DNA of 13,791 nt, from NCBI GenBank assembly GCA_020639295.1, contig JACKGY010000027.1:1-13791 (forward strand), written 5' to 3'. The translations under genes and the position numbers were made by a program. The notes beneath the pieces were generated by a model, which did not search any database, was not told where the DNA came from, and saw only the letters and a program-made list of their open reading frames with translations. This document shows positions 1 through 6,963 of the stretch, piece after piece (position 1 is the stretch's first letter; every line of letters begins with the position of its first letter). This DNA comes from Planctomycetota bacterium. Its GTDB lineage: Bacteria; Planctomycetota; GCA-002687715; DRQF01.

Positions 1-16
1 GAGTGGACCGCGCAGC

Positions 17-34
17 GCCGGCTGCCCAGCCGGC
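17..34 (-). terminator. Possible terminator hairpin downstream of the PuuD-like gene
   Basis: A perfect 7-bp inverted repeat (GCCGGCT / AGCCGGC, arms 17-23 and 28-34) with a 4-nt loop lies about 75 bp past the stop of the leftward gene ending at 107. A 16-bp self-complementary GC run (66-81, GCCGCGGCGCCGCGGC) lies between them and could also fold. Neither has a T-run, so a role in termination is inferred from position and stem only. Confidence 0.3.
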
Positions 35-106
35 CTCATTGCCGATCGCAATCGGAAGTACGAATGCCGCGGCGCCGCGGCGCCGCGAGCTCGCCGGGCG
101 CCTGGC

Positions 107-709
107 CTAACCGACTCGCGCGCCGCGCTCGGCCAGGATCACGATGATGTGCATGGTCGCCAGGCCGAGCACGACCCCGATCCCGACGTGACCGTAGTGG
201 AAGAGCGGACCGAAGTTGTTGGCGAAGATCATCAGGTAGAGCATCGGCCCGGTCAGGTAGACGTTCACCAGCGAGAGCCTGCGGACCCGCGCGAACTGCT
301 GATCCGAGGGACCGAGTCCGGAGGCGAAGGCGTTGAGGATGCCGTTCTGCGCCTTCGAGACCAGGAAGAGCAGGTTCACGAGCATCGCCACGGCCAGGGT
401 CATGCCCCACATGATGAACCGCCCGCGCCCGTTGAGCGGAACGCTCGCGCCGCTGTAGGCCTGCTTGGCCCAGAGGTGGCCCAGGACGCCGATGCCCAGG
501 AGGAATGTGGTGATGCCGGCGCCCCGGCACCAGCGCAGCCCGCGGCCGATCAGCCGGCGGTAGCCCTCGGCCTGGGCCTCGCCCTTCAAGCAGAGGACGT
601 AGGGGCGGACGACGAAGTGCAGGAACAGGAAGAAGCCCAGCCAGATGATCCCGGCCAGGATGTGCCCCCAGCGGATCAGGGCGGTGGTGAAGGTGGTATC
701 GAACTGCAT
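107..709 (-). CDS. Five-helix membrane protein resembling the urate hydroxylase PuuD N-terminal domain
   Basis: This 200-residue integral membrane protein has five predicted helices (about residues 10-34, 65-83, 98-118, 145-165 and 172-192). The opening 'IRWGHILAGIIWLGFF' and the later 'GPMLYLMIFANNFGPL' resemble the membrane region of PuuD-type urate hydroxylases (urate oxidase N-terminal domain). There a haem-bearing C-terminal cytochrome c domain normally follows. That domain is missing here, and the protein ends soon after helix five. Histidines H16, H171, H174 and H187 lie in or at the edges of helices and could bind haem or metal; this is inference. The ATG at 709 has a good Shine-Dalgarno (GGAGGAG, about 10 nt upstream). 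The gene stands alone, 161 bp downstream of the secreted-protein gene and separated from it by a hairpin. No purine-catabolism gene is nearby, so urate oxidation is not supported. A CopD-like or general electron-transfer membrane protein is the alternative. Confidence 0.6.
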   Translation of the reverse strand: MQFDTTFTTALIRWGHILAGIIWLGFFLFLHFVVRPYVLCLKGEAQAEGYRRLIGRGLRWCRGAGITTFLLGIGVLGHLWAKQAYSGASVPLNGRGRFIMWGMTLAVAMLVNLLFLVSKAQNGILNAFASGLGPSDQQFARVRRLSLVNVYLTGPMLYLMIFANNFGPLFHYGHVGIGVVLGLATMHIIVILAERGARVG

Positions 710-818
710 CGGTTCCGGACTCCTCCTCGGGTCGGCGATCGTCGCATGCTAACCGCAGCGGCAGGCGATGCCGAGCCGGAGCCGATCAGGATCGTGCCGT
801 CCCGGCGCCGAGAAGAGC

Positions 819-851
819 TCCCGCCGCCGCCGGATCGCGGCGGCGGCGGGA
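819..851 (-). terminator. Strong hairpin terminator after the secreted repeat protein
   Basis: A perfect 14-bp stem (TCCCGCCGCCGCCG at 819-832 with its complement at 838-851) closes a 5-nt loop. It starts 19 nt beyond the stop codon of the leftward gene ending at 871. On the minus strand it is followed by a pyrimidine-rich tail (GCTCTTCTC). Position, stem strength and tail support an intrinsic terminator, although the T-run is imperfect. Confidence 0.65.
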
Positions 852-870
852 CCGTCGAATCAGTCCGATC

Positions 871-3177
871 TCAGGGCACGATCTCCAGGACCACGGCGTT
901 GGTCAGGTAGATCCCGCCGATGCCATCGGCCGCCGCCGCCTGGAAGGTGCCGAGCACGCCCAGGGGGAAGACCGGGCTGAGCTGGAGACTCAGGTCGAGG
1001 CGACCGGTCGCATCGGTGAAGAAGAAGTAGTCGAAGAAACTCGGGGTCGGGTTCAGACCCGAACCGAGGAGCAGGAGATTCTCCGGAATGCCGTCGGCGT
1101 TGGTGTCCGGCGTACCGGTGTCGATCTGTCCCAGGACGCCGTAGGTCGCCACCTGGATGTTGAGGGGGCCGATCCAGAGGGCCGCGGGCTGGAAGCTCGC
1201 GGGACCCTGGATCGTGATGTCCAGGTCGCCGGCGGGTCGGCCGCAGGTGTAGTAAGGACCGGTGCCCAGATCGTCGACGTGCAGACCGTTGATGTTGGCG
1301 CAGTCGTTGATGTCCATCCAGACCTGGGAACGCGCCGACTGACCGTTCTCGGAAGGGGTCTTCTCCGCCACTTCGAAGTGATCGATGGCGAAGTCGTGAT
1401 AGAAGCCGTTCGCGCTGTCGCTGGTGGCGTTGAAACGGACCTGCACCCGCTGGCCGCTCCAGGGGCTCAGATCGATGCCGTACTCGTTCCAGCAGGCGGC
1501 CTTCTGCACGCTGAGGTTGTTCAGGATGCCGTTGACGACCGAGGTCCCGCCGCCGCTGCCGTGGACGATCAGATCGACGCGCAACCGGTTCTCGTCCAGG
1601 AGCGAGGGATCGAGCACGGACCAGCTGTAGAGCCGGAACTTGAGTACCGGATTGCCGAGCGTGGCGAGATCGAGGATCGGGCTGTAGAGGTCGTCGCCGA
1701 CGGCGCTATTGAACTGCGAATCATCGAGGGTGACGTAGCGGCCGACGCCCGCGCGCATGCTCTCGTAGTCCCAGTTCGCGGTGCCCGAACTGCTGGTCCG
1801 CGCCTTGAGCGCCCAGCTGTCGCTCTCCCAGCCGAAGGGCAGCAGAGCGGTGCTCTGGGCCGGACGGTGGCGATCGAAGGTCTCGAGGTAGGGGTAGTCG
1901 ACGACCTCGTTGTCGACGTAGCTCAGCAGCACGATGGGCACGTACTCGTCGTTGTTGAAGTTGTCGGCGGTCGCCGTGCAGCTGGTCGTGTTCCCGTAGC
2001 GGTTGCCACCGATTCCCAAGCCCACCACGCCGTCGAGCGAGGTGCCGAAGGTCGTCACCGGCCCGCAGACGCGGAGTTCGACGATCAGGTCATGGCCGGT
2101 CGTCGGGTCGTAGACGAATGCGTTCTGGAGCTGCAGGCCAACCCAGTTCCCGATCGCGCCGCCGGGGCCCGGCATGGCCTCGCCGCGGTAGGGTCCGGCA
2201 CGGACCAGTTCGGAGCGCAGGACGTTGTTGGCGAAGATCGGGTCGTGGCTCCCGACCCGGTAGTCGGTGCTGGCCTCGATCAGCGTGACCTGCAGATCGG
2301 TGAACTCGAAGGCCGCGATCGGCGCGGACGGCGAGTAGGGTCGTACCGCGAGGTTGGTGATCGTGATCGGACCGCCGGCCTGGAACTCGGCGCTGTCGTA
2401 GTGCCACTGCCAGGTCGAGTCATTCGCCGTGTTGAAGGGAAGGCCCGTGCTGCCGTTGCCGACGCTGGCCATGAAGCCGTCCGGCAGGGTCTGGTGCTTG
2501 ATCGGCGTGTAGTCGATCTTGACCACCGGTGCGCCGTTCGCGTTGGCGTGGTCCTGGGTCGTCGCCGCGCAGTCGGAGAGATTGCCGATCCGGTGGGCGA
2601 GTGTCGAGAAGGCGTAGTCGATGCTCCAACCGAAGATGTTCGCGGCGACGCAGGAGCGGAGCTGGATGATCAGGTCGTTGCCCTTGCTCGGGTCGTAGGA
2701 GAAGCTCGACGTGAGCAGGAGCGGAATCCAGCCGCCGACCGTGCCGTTCCCCGTGGTGTCGATGTTGTTGTCGACGAAGACGCCGGTGTGGACGATCTCG
2801 GACCGGAGGATGTTGTTCGCGAAGGTCGCCGACGGCGCGTTGTGCGGCACCGCGGCCTCGATCAGCGTGACCTCGAGCCCGCCGAAGAGGAAGTTCCCGG
2901 CCGAGAGGGTCGGCGAGGCGAGCCGGACCCAGATCTGGTTGATCTGCAGCGGCCCCTGATGCACGAAGGCACTCGAATCATAGAGCCACTGCCAGGTCTG
3001 GTCACTCGTGGTGGTGAAGGGATAGGAGGTGCTGGAGCCGCCCGGCGTGTCCAGGTAGCCGGGAGGCAGGGTCTGCGTGAAGGAGGCCTGGGCCTGGAGT
3101 CGACCGCAGGCCAGGGTCAGGAGCAGGCCGGCGATGACCAGCCAGGGGCGCGAAGAAGCCAGGGGGATCTTCCTCAT
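871..3177 (-). CDS. Large secreted protein with two tandem beta-rich domains, a MAM-like domain and a conserved C-terminal domain
   Basis: The product is 768 residues from the ATG at 3177. I prefer this start to an in-frame one at 3234 because GAGG lies 6 nt upstream and it opens directly into a signal peptide (basic MRKIP, hydrophobic 12-23, cleavage probably after AQA at 29-31). Residues 35-223 and 229-420 are a tandem duplication: both begin QTLP-(P/D)-G, and share TWQW-YDS, L-VTLIEA, FANN-LRSE and a pair of cysteines (C176/C203 and C371/C400). Residues 424-606 look like a MAM or jelly-roll domain ('YLETFD', then 'FAIDHFEV'). Residues 615-768 form a beta-rich end domain containing a short acidic 'DTNADGIPEN' loop. 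No catalytic motif was recognised. It is probably exported and may be surface-attached or released; its ligand is unknown. The cysteine at residue 24 ('TLAC') has threonine at -3, so a lipoprotein is less likely. Confidence 0.8.
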   Translation of the reverse strand: MRKIPLASSRPWLVIAGLLLTLACGRLQAQASFTQTLPPGYLDTPGGSSTSYPFTTTSDQTWQWLYDSSAFVHQGPLQINQIWVRLASPTLSAGNFLFGGLEVTLIEAAVPHNAPSATFANNILRSEIVHTGVFVDNNIDTTGNGTVGGWIPLLLTSSFSYDPSKGNDLIIQLRSCVAANIFGWSIDYAFSTLAHRIGNLSDCAATTQDHANANGAPVVKIDYTPIKHQTLPDGFMASVGNGSTGLPFNTANDSTWQWHYDSAEFQAGGPITITNLAVRPYSPSAPIAAFEFTDLQVTLIEASTDYRVGSHDPIFANNVLRSELVRAGPYRGEAMPGPGGAIGNWVGLQLQNAFVYDPTTGHDLIVELRVCGPVTTFGTSLDGVVGLGIGGNRYGNTTSCTATADNFNNDEYVPIVLLSYVDNEVVDYPYLETFDRHRPAQSTALLPFGWESDSWALKARTSSSGTANWDYESMRAGVGRYVTLDDSQFNSAVGDDLYSPILDLATLGNPVLKFRLYSWSVLDPSLLDENRLRVDLIVHGSGGGTSVVNGILNNLSVQKAACWNEYGIDLSPWSGQRVQVRFNATSDSANGFYHDFAIDHFEVAEKTPSENGQSARSQVWMDINDCANINGLHVDDLGTGPYYTCGRPAGDLDITIQGPASFQPAALWIGPLNIQVATYGVLGQIDTGTPDTNADGIPENLLLLGSGLNPTPSFFDYFFFTDATGRLDLSLQLSPVFPLGVLGTFQAAAADGIGGIYLTNAVVLEIVP
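1918..3075 (-). repeat. Tandem duplication coding for two ~190-residue domains
   Basis: Copy 1 spans about 2509-3075 and copy 2 about 1918-2493, offset by 194 codons. Protein similarity is clear throughout. At DNA level a 20-nt stretch is identical at 2854-2873 and 2272-2291, and CACTGCCAGGTC also occurs in both copies. Elsewhere the copies have diverged, so this is an established internal duplication and not a recent one. Confidence 0.85.
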
Positions 3178-3543
3178 CGTGAACCTCGTCTTGATATTGA
3201 GTCGAGCAGGGTACTGGCGAACCACCTCGACCACCCGCGCCCGATCCGGACCCGAGCAGGCCGCGCGACGGCTCGCGCAACGACAATCGTCGGCCAGCCT
3301 ACGTCACCAGCGACCGAGGTCAACGCCTTGATGCGGAGGGGCGCGGCCGGCGAGCTTGGATGATTTGTACCGGTCTGCGAAGTTCGCGCATGACGTCCAC
3401 TTAGGACGATGAGAAGAGGGCGTGAATCACGATCGCGAGTTCGGATTCTCGTCGACTCGCGCGCTTCGACCGCCAGTGCGGCACGCGCGCCGCCGCGCTC
3501 GCCGGGTTCGCGAGCGCCGGGACGCCACTCCGCGCCTGGTCGT
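3178..3543. other. 366-bp spacer without a convincing gene
   Basis: Open frames here have biased composition and no recognisable protein features, so I call none. At the left end is the Shine-Dalgarno of the secreted-protein gene (GAGG, about 6 nt before 3177). At the right end is a possible terminator hairpin (3495-3517). A promoter for the leftward secreted-protein gene must lie here or further upstream, but I found no hexamer pair with acceptable spacing. Confidence 0.5.
3495..3517 (-). terminator. Possible terminator hairpin after the 181-residue protein gene
   Basis: A perfect 8-bp inverted repeat (GCGCTCGC / GCGAGCGC) with a 7-nt loop lies 27 bp beyond the stop at 3544. There is no T-run. 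Position favours termination; the high local GC makes chance stems likely. Confidence 0.35.
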
Positions 3544-4089
3544 TCAGAGGTCGCGAAGGGCGGCGGCGACCACCAGCGAACGACTCTCACGCAGCTCGCG
3601 GCGGGCATCGGCCGCAAAGCGAACCAGGGCCTCGTTGAGCAGGCTCATGGCCAGGGCGAGCGTGGACTGAGCGTCGTCGTCGAAGGCGCCGAGGGCGATG
3701 AGGACCTCCTCAGCATCCACCGCTCCGCGCTCGAGGTCGGCTCGGACCTCGGTCACGAAGTAGTCGAAGACTTCGGGAGCCGGACTGGGGTTGGCGTCGA
3801 GGAAGTCGTTGACGAGGATGCCGTTGATCGCCTGGAGCAACCAGGCCGCGAGATCGCGGGCGGTCTCGGGCGTCTCCGCCTGGCGGGCCTCCGCGCTCAC
3901 CTGGGGGTCCTCGAGTGCGTCGGCCAGGATCTGCAGCATGAGCCGCCGGGACCGGGCGCCGTCCGGACGATGGAGGTCGATCTGATCACGGGGCTGGTCC
4001 CGCTCGTCGGCCGGGCGGGGATGCCGCTCGACTCGGCGCAGGCTCACGCGGGGCGCGAGTCTCGTGATCGGTTCGATGGGACCGTTCAT
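3544..4089 (-). CDS. Uncharacterised 181-residue helical protein
   Basis: I do not recognise this protein. The frame opens upstream at 4167, but I place the start at the ATG at 4089 because GGAG lies 9 nt before it and the upstream extension is Arg/Lys-rich and featureless. Residues 1-50 are basic, proline- and arginine-rich, and probably disordered. Residues 50-181 are predicted alpha-helical with alternating acidic and hydrophobic positions ('LAAWLLQAINGILVNDFLDANP', then 'LALAMSLLNEALVRFAADARRELRESR'). There is no signal peptide, transmembrane helix or cysteine, so it is probably cytoplasmic. It lies 119 bp downstream of the two-cysteine protein on the same strand and could be the last gene of the acyl-CoA operon or an independent unit. 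Gene reality is supported by length, G/C bias and the ribosome-binding site; function is unknown. Confidence 0.6.
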   Translation of the reverse strand: MNGPIEPITRLAPRVSLRRVERHPRPADERDQPRDQIDLHRPDGARSRRLMLQILADALEDPQVSAEARQAETPETARDLAAWLLQAINGILVNDFLDANPSPAPEVFDYFVTEVRADLERGAVDAEEVLIALGAFDDDAQSTLALAMSLLNEALVRFAADARRELRESRSLVVAAALRDL

Positions 4090-4208
4090 GGCCCTTGCTC
4101 CAGTTCCGGATTCACTCCTGTTGGGTTTTTCGGCAGTTCTCCGGCGCACTTGACCGCCGACGAGCACATTTCCCGCCGAGCCACCGCGACCGGGTCCGGA
4201 ACCGGGGT

Positions 4209-4412
4209 TCAGACCCCGAGATCGTAGAGGTGCTCGTAGTCGAGGCCGAGATCGGTCACGACCTGAGCGATCGCGGCGGTCGCGAAGCGGAGGTTGCTCT
4301 GCACGCAGGGGGCCTGCCCGGGCATGGCGCAGAGCTCCTTCAGGCGGGCATAGACCTCGAGGACGTCCTTCTCCGCGGGCTCGAGCGGGCGACCGATCAG
4401 ATCCTTGTCCAT
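4209..4412 (-). CDS. Small 67-residue two-cysteine protein coupled to the CoA ligase gene
   Basis: The product is acidic and probably helical. It has two cysteines in a C-x7-C arrangement (C28 and C36, 'LCAMPGQAPC') and ends in 'LDYEHLYDLGV'. It has no signal peptide or membrane helix. The ATG at 4412 lies 16 nt past the ligase stop, with GGAGG about 8 nt upstream overlapping the intergenic gap, so the two genes are almost certainly co-transcribed and probably translationally coupled. A nearby ATG at 4417 is in another frame. I do not recognise the family. The context suggests an accessory to the ligase or a subunit of an acyl-CoA complex; metal or disulfide chemistry by the cysteines is speculation. 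A short chance ORF is unlikely given the ribosome-binding site and sensible composition. Confidence 0.65.
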   Translation of the reverse strand: MDKDLIGRPLEPAEKDVLEVYARLKELCAMPGQAPCVQSNLRFATAAIAQVVTDLGLDYEHLYDLGV

Positions 4413-4428
4413 GTCATGGTCCTCCGGT

Positions 4429-5763
4429 TCAGGCCTTCGGGCGGTCGTCGACCAGCCTCTTGGCCTTGAGTTCGAAGCGGGGCAGGCTGCCGGCCTCGGC
4501 CTCCTCGACGTTGATGCGTAGCCCTTCGTGGTTGCGCTTCAGATCGGCCGCCAGGGTCTGCATCAGGCCCTCGCGGTAGCCGTGCCAGTCCGGGACGAAC
4601 TCGACCCGGACGGTGATCTCGTCGACGTGCTCGGCGGTCTTCCAGACCCGGATCTGGAACTCGTCGATCTCGCGGTACTCGCGGACGATGGCCTCGATCG
4701 CCCGCGGATAGACGTTGGTGCCGCGGATCAGCAGCATGTCGTCGACGCGCCCACGGATGCCGCCATCGTAGATGTCGAAGACGCGCCCACAGCGGCAACG
4801 GTCGTGCGGGACCTTGACCACGAAGTCCGAGGTGCGGTAGCGGATCAGGGGAATGAAGCCGCGACCGAAGGAGGTCACGACGCGCTCGCCCATCTCGCCG
4901 TAGGGCACCGGTTCGAGCGTGTCCGGGTCGAGCACCTCCTCGATGAAGTGGTCCTCGATGATGTGGGCACCGCCCGGCTGATGCGAGCACTCGAACATCA
5001 TGATGGTGCCGATCTCGGTCATGCCGGCCGTGTCGGCGCACTTCGCGCCCCACTTCTCCTCGAGCAGTCGCTTGGTGGCCGGAATCGAGCCCGCGGGTTC
5101 GCCCGAGACGATCAGCTTGGACACCTTGCTGGCCGCCAGGTCGATGCCCAGCTTCTCGGCCTCGAGGGCCATCCGGATGGCGTAGGTCGGCGTGGCGCAG
5201 ACCGTGGTGACCTCCATCTCCGCGATCTGCCGGACGCGGTTTTCGGTGGTCATGTTGCCGGAGGGGATGACCAGGGCGCCGATCTTCTCGCAGCAGTAGT
5301 GCGCGCCCCAGAAGCCGATGAAGCTGCCGTAGCTGAAGGCGAAGAAGACCGTGTCCTCGGGGCGGACGCCCATGGCCCAGAAGCCGTAGGCCCAGCACTC
5401 CGAGATCCACTGCCAGTCCTTCGGGCCGTCGAGCACGCGCAGCGGTCGCCGACCGCTGGTGCCGGAGGTCAGATGGTAGCGGATCGCCCGTTCCCGCGGC
5501 TGGGTGAGCAGATCGCCGAAGGGTGGCTGCTCGGACTGCACCGCCATCCAGTCCTCGCGGGTCATGAAGGGCAGCCGCCGGATGTCGTCGAGGCTGCGGA
5601 TGTCGCCCGGCTCGACCCCGACCTCGGCATAGAGTCGGCGATGGTAGGGGCTCATGTTCCAGGCCCAGTCGACGTGCCGGCGGAGCTTGGCGAGCTGGAG
5701 GGCGCGCAGCTCCTCCTTGGAGCAGGTCTCGAATTTCGGGTTCCAGTAGTCGGAGACGCTCAT
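4429..5763 (-). CDS. Phenylacetate-CoA ligase-like AMP-forming acyl-CoA ligase (PaaK family)
   Basis: This 444-residue cytoplasmic enzyme has the usual PaaK length. It is expected to adenylate a carboxylic acid with ATP and transfer the acyl group to CoA. Visible motifs: the phosphate-binding loop 'SGTSG' at 100-104; 'SGEPAGSIPATKR' at 220-232; 'DTAGMTEIG' at 244-252 (adenine-binding region); 'IRYRTSDF' at 307-314; 'DGGIRGRVDDMLLIRGTNVYP' at 333-353 (hinge region); and the C-terminal 'RFELKAKRLVD' with K433 near the expected catalytic lysine. 'CRCG' (323-326) is a small Cys cluster common in this family. The ATG at 5763 has an extended AGGAGGAGGAG Shine-Dalgarno. It lies 39 bp after the acyl-CoA dehydrogenase gene and 16 bp before the small two-cysteine gene. 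The family acts on phenylacetate and other aromatic acids; the substrate here cannot be read from sequence, so I give no gene symbol. Confidence 0.9.
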   Translation of the reverse strand: MSVSDYWNPKFETCSKEELRALQLAKLRRHVDWAWNMSPYHRRLYAEVGVEPGDIRSLDDIRRLPFMTREDWMAVQSEQPPFGDLLTQPRERAIRYHLTSGTSGRRPLRVLDGPKDWQWISECWAYGFWAMGVRPEDTVFFAFSYGSFIGFWGAHYCCEKIGALVIPSGNMTTENRVRQIAEMEVTTVCATPTYAIRMALEAEKLGIDLAASKVSKLIVSGEPAGSIPATKRLLEEKWGAKCADTAGMTEIGTIMMFECSHQPGGAHIIEDHFIEEVLDPDTLEPVPYGEMGERVVTSFGRGFIPLIRYRTSDFVVKVPHDRCRCGRVFDIYDGGIRGRVDDMLLIRGTNVYPRAIEAIVREYREIDEFQIRVWKTAEHVDEITVRVEFVPDWHGYREGLMQTLAADLKRNHEGLRINVEEAEAGSLPRFELKAKRLVDDRPKA

Positions 5764-5802
5764 CTCTCCTCCTCCTCGGTCAGGGCCGCCGCGAGGGGCG
5801 GG

Positions 5803-6963
5803 TCAAAGGGTCTGGCCCTCGTCGCGACCGAGCAGGCCGCGCGCGATGATCAGGCGCTGGATGTTCGACGAGCCCTCGTAGATCTCGAGGCCGACGATGT
5901 CCCGGTAGTAGCGCTCGACGGGATAGTCGTTGGAATAGCCGCGACCGCCGTGCAGCAACACGGCCTGATGCGCCGCCTCCGCCGCCGCTTCGGTGGCGAA
6001 GAGCTTGGCGACCGAGACCGCCCGGGTCGCGTCGCGCCCGGCGTCGAGGTCGGTGGCCGCCTTCATGGTCAGGCAACGAGCCGCCTCCAGGCCGACGTGC
6101 ATGTCGGCGATCGTCTTCTGGATCATCTGGAAGTCGCCCAGTCGCTGGCCGAACTGTCGCCGGCGGCGCGCGTGGTCGAGGACCGCGTCGAGGCAGGCGG
6201 CGTGGACGCCGACCGCGCCGGCGGCGACGCCGAGGCGACCGCAGTCTAGGGCCGCCATGGCGACCTTGAAGCCCTCCCCCACCGCCCCGAGCCGCGCCGC
6301 ATCGGGAACCCGCAGGCCCTCGAAACGGATGCGCGCGTGGTCGGCCCCACGATGGCCGAGTTCCATCGCGGTCATCTTCTCGCGCCGGAAGCCCGGCTGG
6401 TCGGTCGGCACCAGGAAGGCAGTGATGCCCTTGTGCTTCTTCTCGGGATCGGCCTGGGCGAAGACCAGCGCGACGTCGGCGACGTTGCCGTTGGTGATCC
6501 AGAACTTCTCGCCGTCGATCACCCAGTCCGCGCCGTCACGCCGGGCGCGGGTGCTCATGGCGGCGACGTCGGACCCGGCACCGGGTTCGGTGAGACAGTA
6601 GCAGCCGATCGCCTCCACCCGGCAGAGCGGGGGCAACCAGCGGAGCTTCTGCTCCTCGCTCGCCCAGGCCTGGATGCAGGAGGCGACCAGACCGGTCTGG
6701 ACGGCGAGGAAACCGCGCACGGCGGAATCGATCCGCCCGAGTTCCTCGTAGATCAGCGCCTGGGCGCGGTGGCCCAGCTCGCTGCCGCCGTAGACCTTGC
6801 GGATCGGGCCGCCGACGAGGCCGGCGCGCCCCAGCTCCTCCAGCACGGCTCGGTTGAACACCCGGTCCTCGTCGCTGCGCCTGGCTTCGGGTCGCACGAC
6901 CCTCTCGCCCAGCTCGCGGGCACGATCCCGGATGACCTCCTCCTCGGCACTGAGCTCGAACAT
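5803..6963 (-). CDS. Acyl-CoA dehydrogenase (FAD-dependent)
   Basis: This 386-residue flavoprotein has the standard length for the acyl-CoA dehydrogenase family, which introduces a 2,3 double bond into acyl-CoAs and passes electrons to electron-transferring flavoprotein. It shows 'CYCLTEPGAGSD' (121-132, FAD/substrate signature), 'FWITNG' (154-159), 'RRRQFGQRLGDFQMIQ' (267-282), 'LHGGRGYSNDYPVERYYRD' (337-355), and the catalytic base E363 in 'IYEGSSNIQR'. All key residues are present. The frame stays open far upstream across the crotonase gene, but the ATG at 6963 begins the conserved N-terminus and overlaps the crotonase stop as TGATG, with GAGG about 7 nt before it. This indicates translational coupling. 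Substrate class is unknown; with a PaaK-type ligase and an SDR next to it, a cyclic or aromatic-derived acyl-CoA is more likely than a straight-chain one. Confidence 0.92.
   Translation of the reverse strand: MFELSAEEEVIRDRARELGERVVRPEARRSDEDRVFNRAVLEELGRAGLVGGPIRKVYGGSELGHRAQALIYEELGRIDSAVRGFLAVQTGLVASCIQAWASEEQKLRWLPPLCRVEAIGCYCLTEPGAGSDVAAMSTRARRDGADWVIDGEKFWITNGNVADVALVFAQADPEKKHKGITAFLVPTDQPGFRREKMTAMELGHRGADHARIRFEGLRVPDAARLGAVGEGFKVAMAALDCGRLGVAAGAVGVHAACLDAVLDHARRRRQFGQRLGDFQMIQKTIADMHVGLEAARCLTMKAATDLDAGRDATRAVSVAKLFATEAAAEAAHQAVLLHGGRGYSNDYPVERYYRDIVGLEIYEGSSNIQRLIIARGLLGRDEGQTL

Noticed and set aside
66..81. 16-bp GC palindrome as a replication origin or attachment site
   Set aside because: There are no DnaA boxes, integrase, tRNA or flanking repeats. 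Simple GC composition makes such palindromes common here.
3095..3115. Possible lipoprotein signal ('TLAC') in the secreted protein
   Set aside because: The -3 residue is threonine, where lipoboxes need leucine or a similar residue. A signal peptidase I site (AQA) follows a few residues later.
1279..3363. 694-residue open frame on the plus strand
   Set aside because: It is antisense to the secreted-protein gene, with repetitive Val/Ala/Arg/Asp composition and no protein features. High GC produces such long shadow frames.
3192..3370. Promoter-like hexamers (CAATAT near 3195, TACAAA near 3367) upstream of the secreted-protein gene
   Set aside because: Neither has a -35 partner at 16-18 nt; the nearest TGGACG is about 24 nt from TACAAA.
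4528..6249. 573-residue open frame on the plus strand
   Set aside because: It is antisense to the ligase and acyl-CoA dehydrogenase genes, whose motifs are unambiguous on the other strand.
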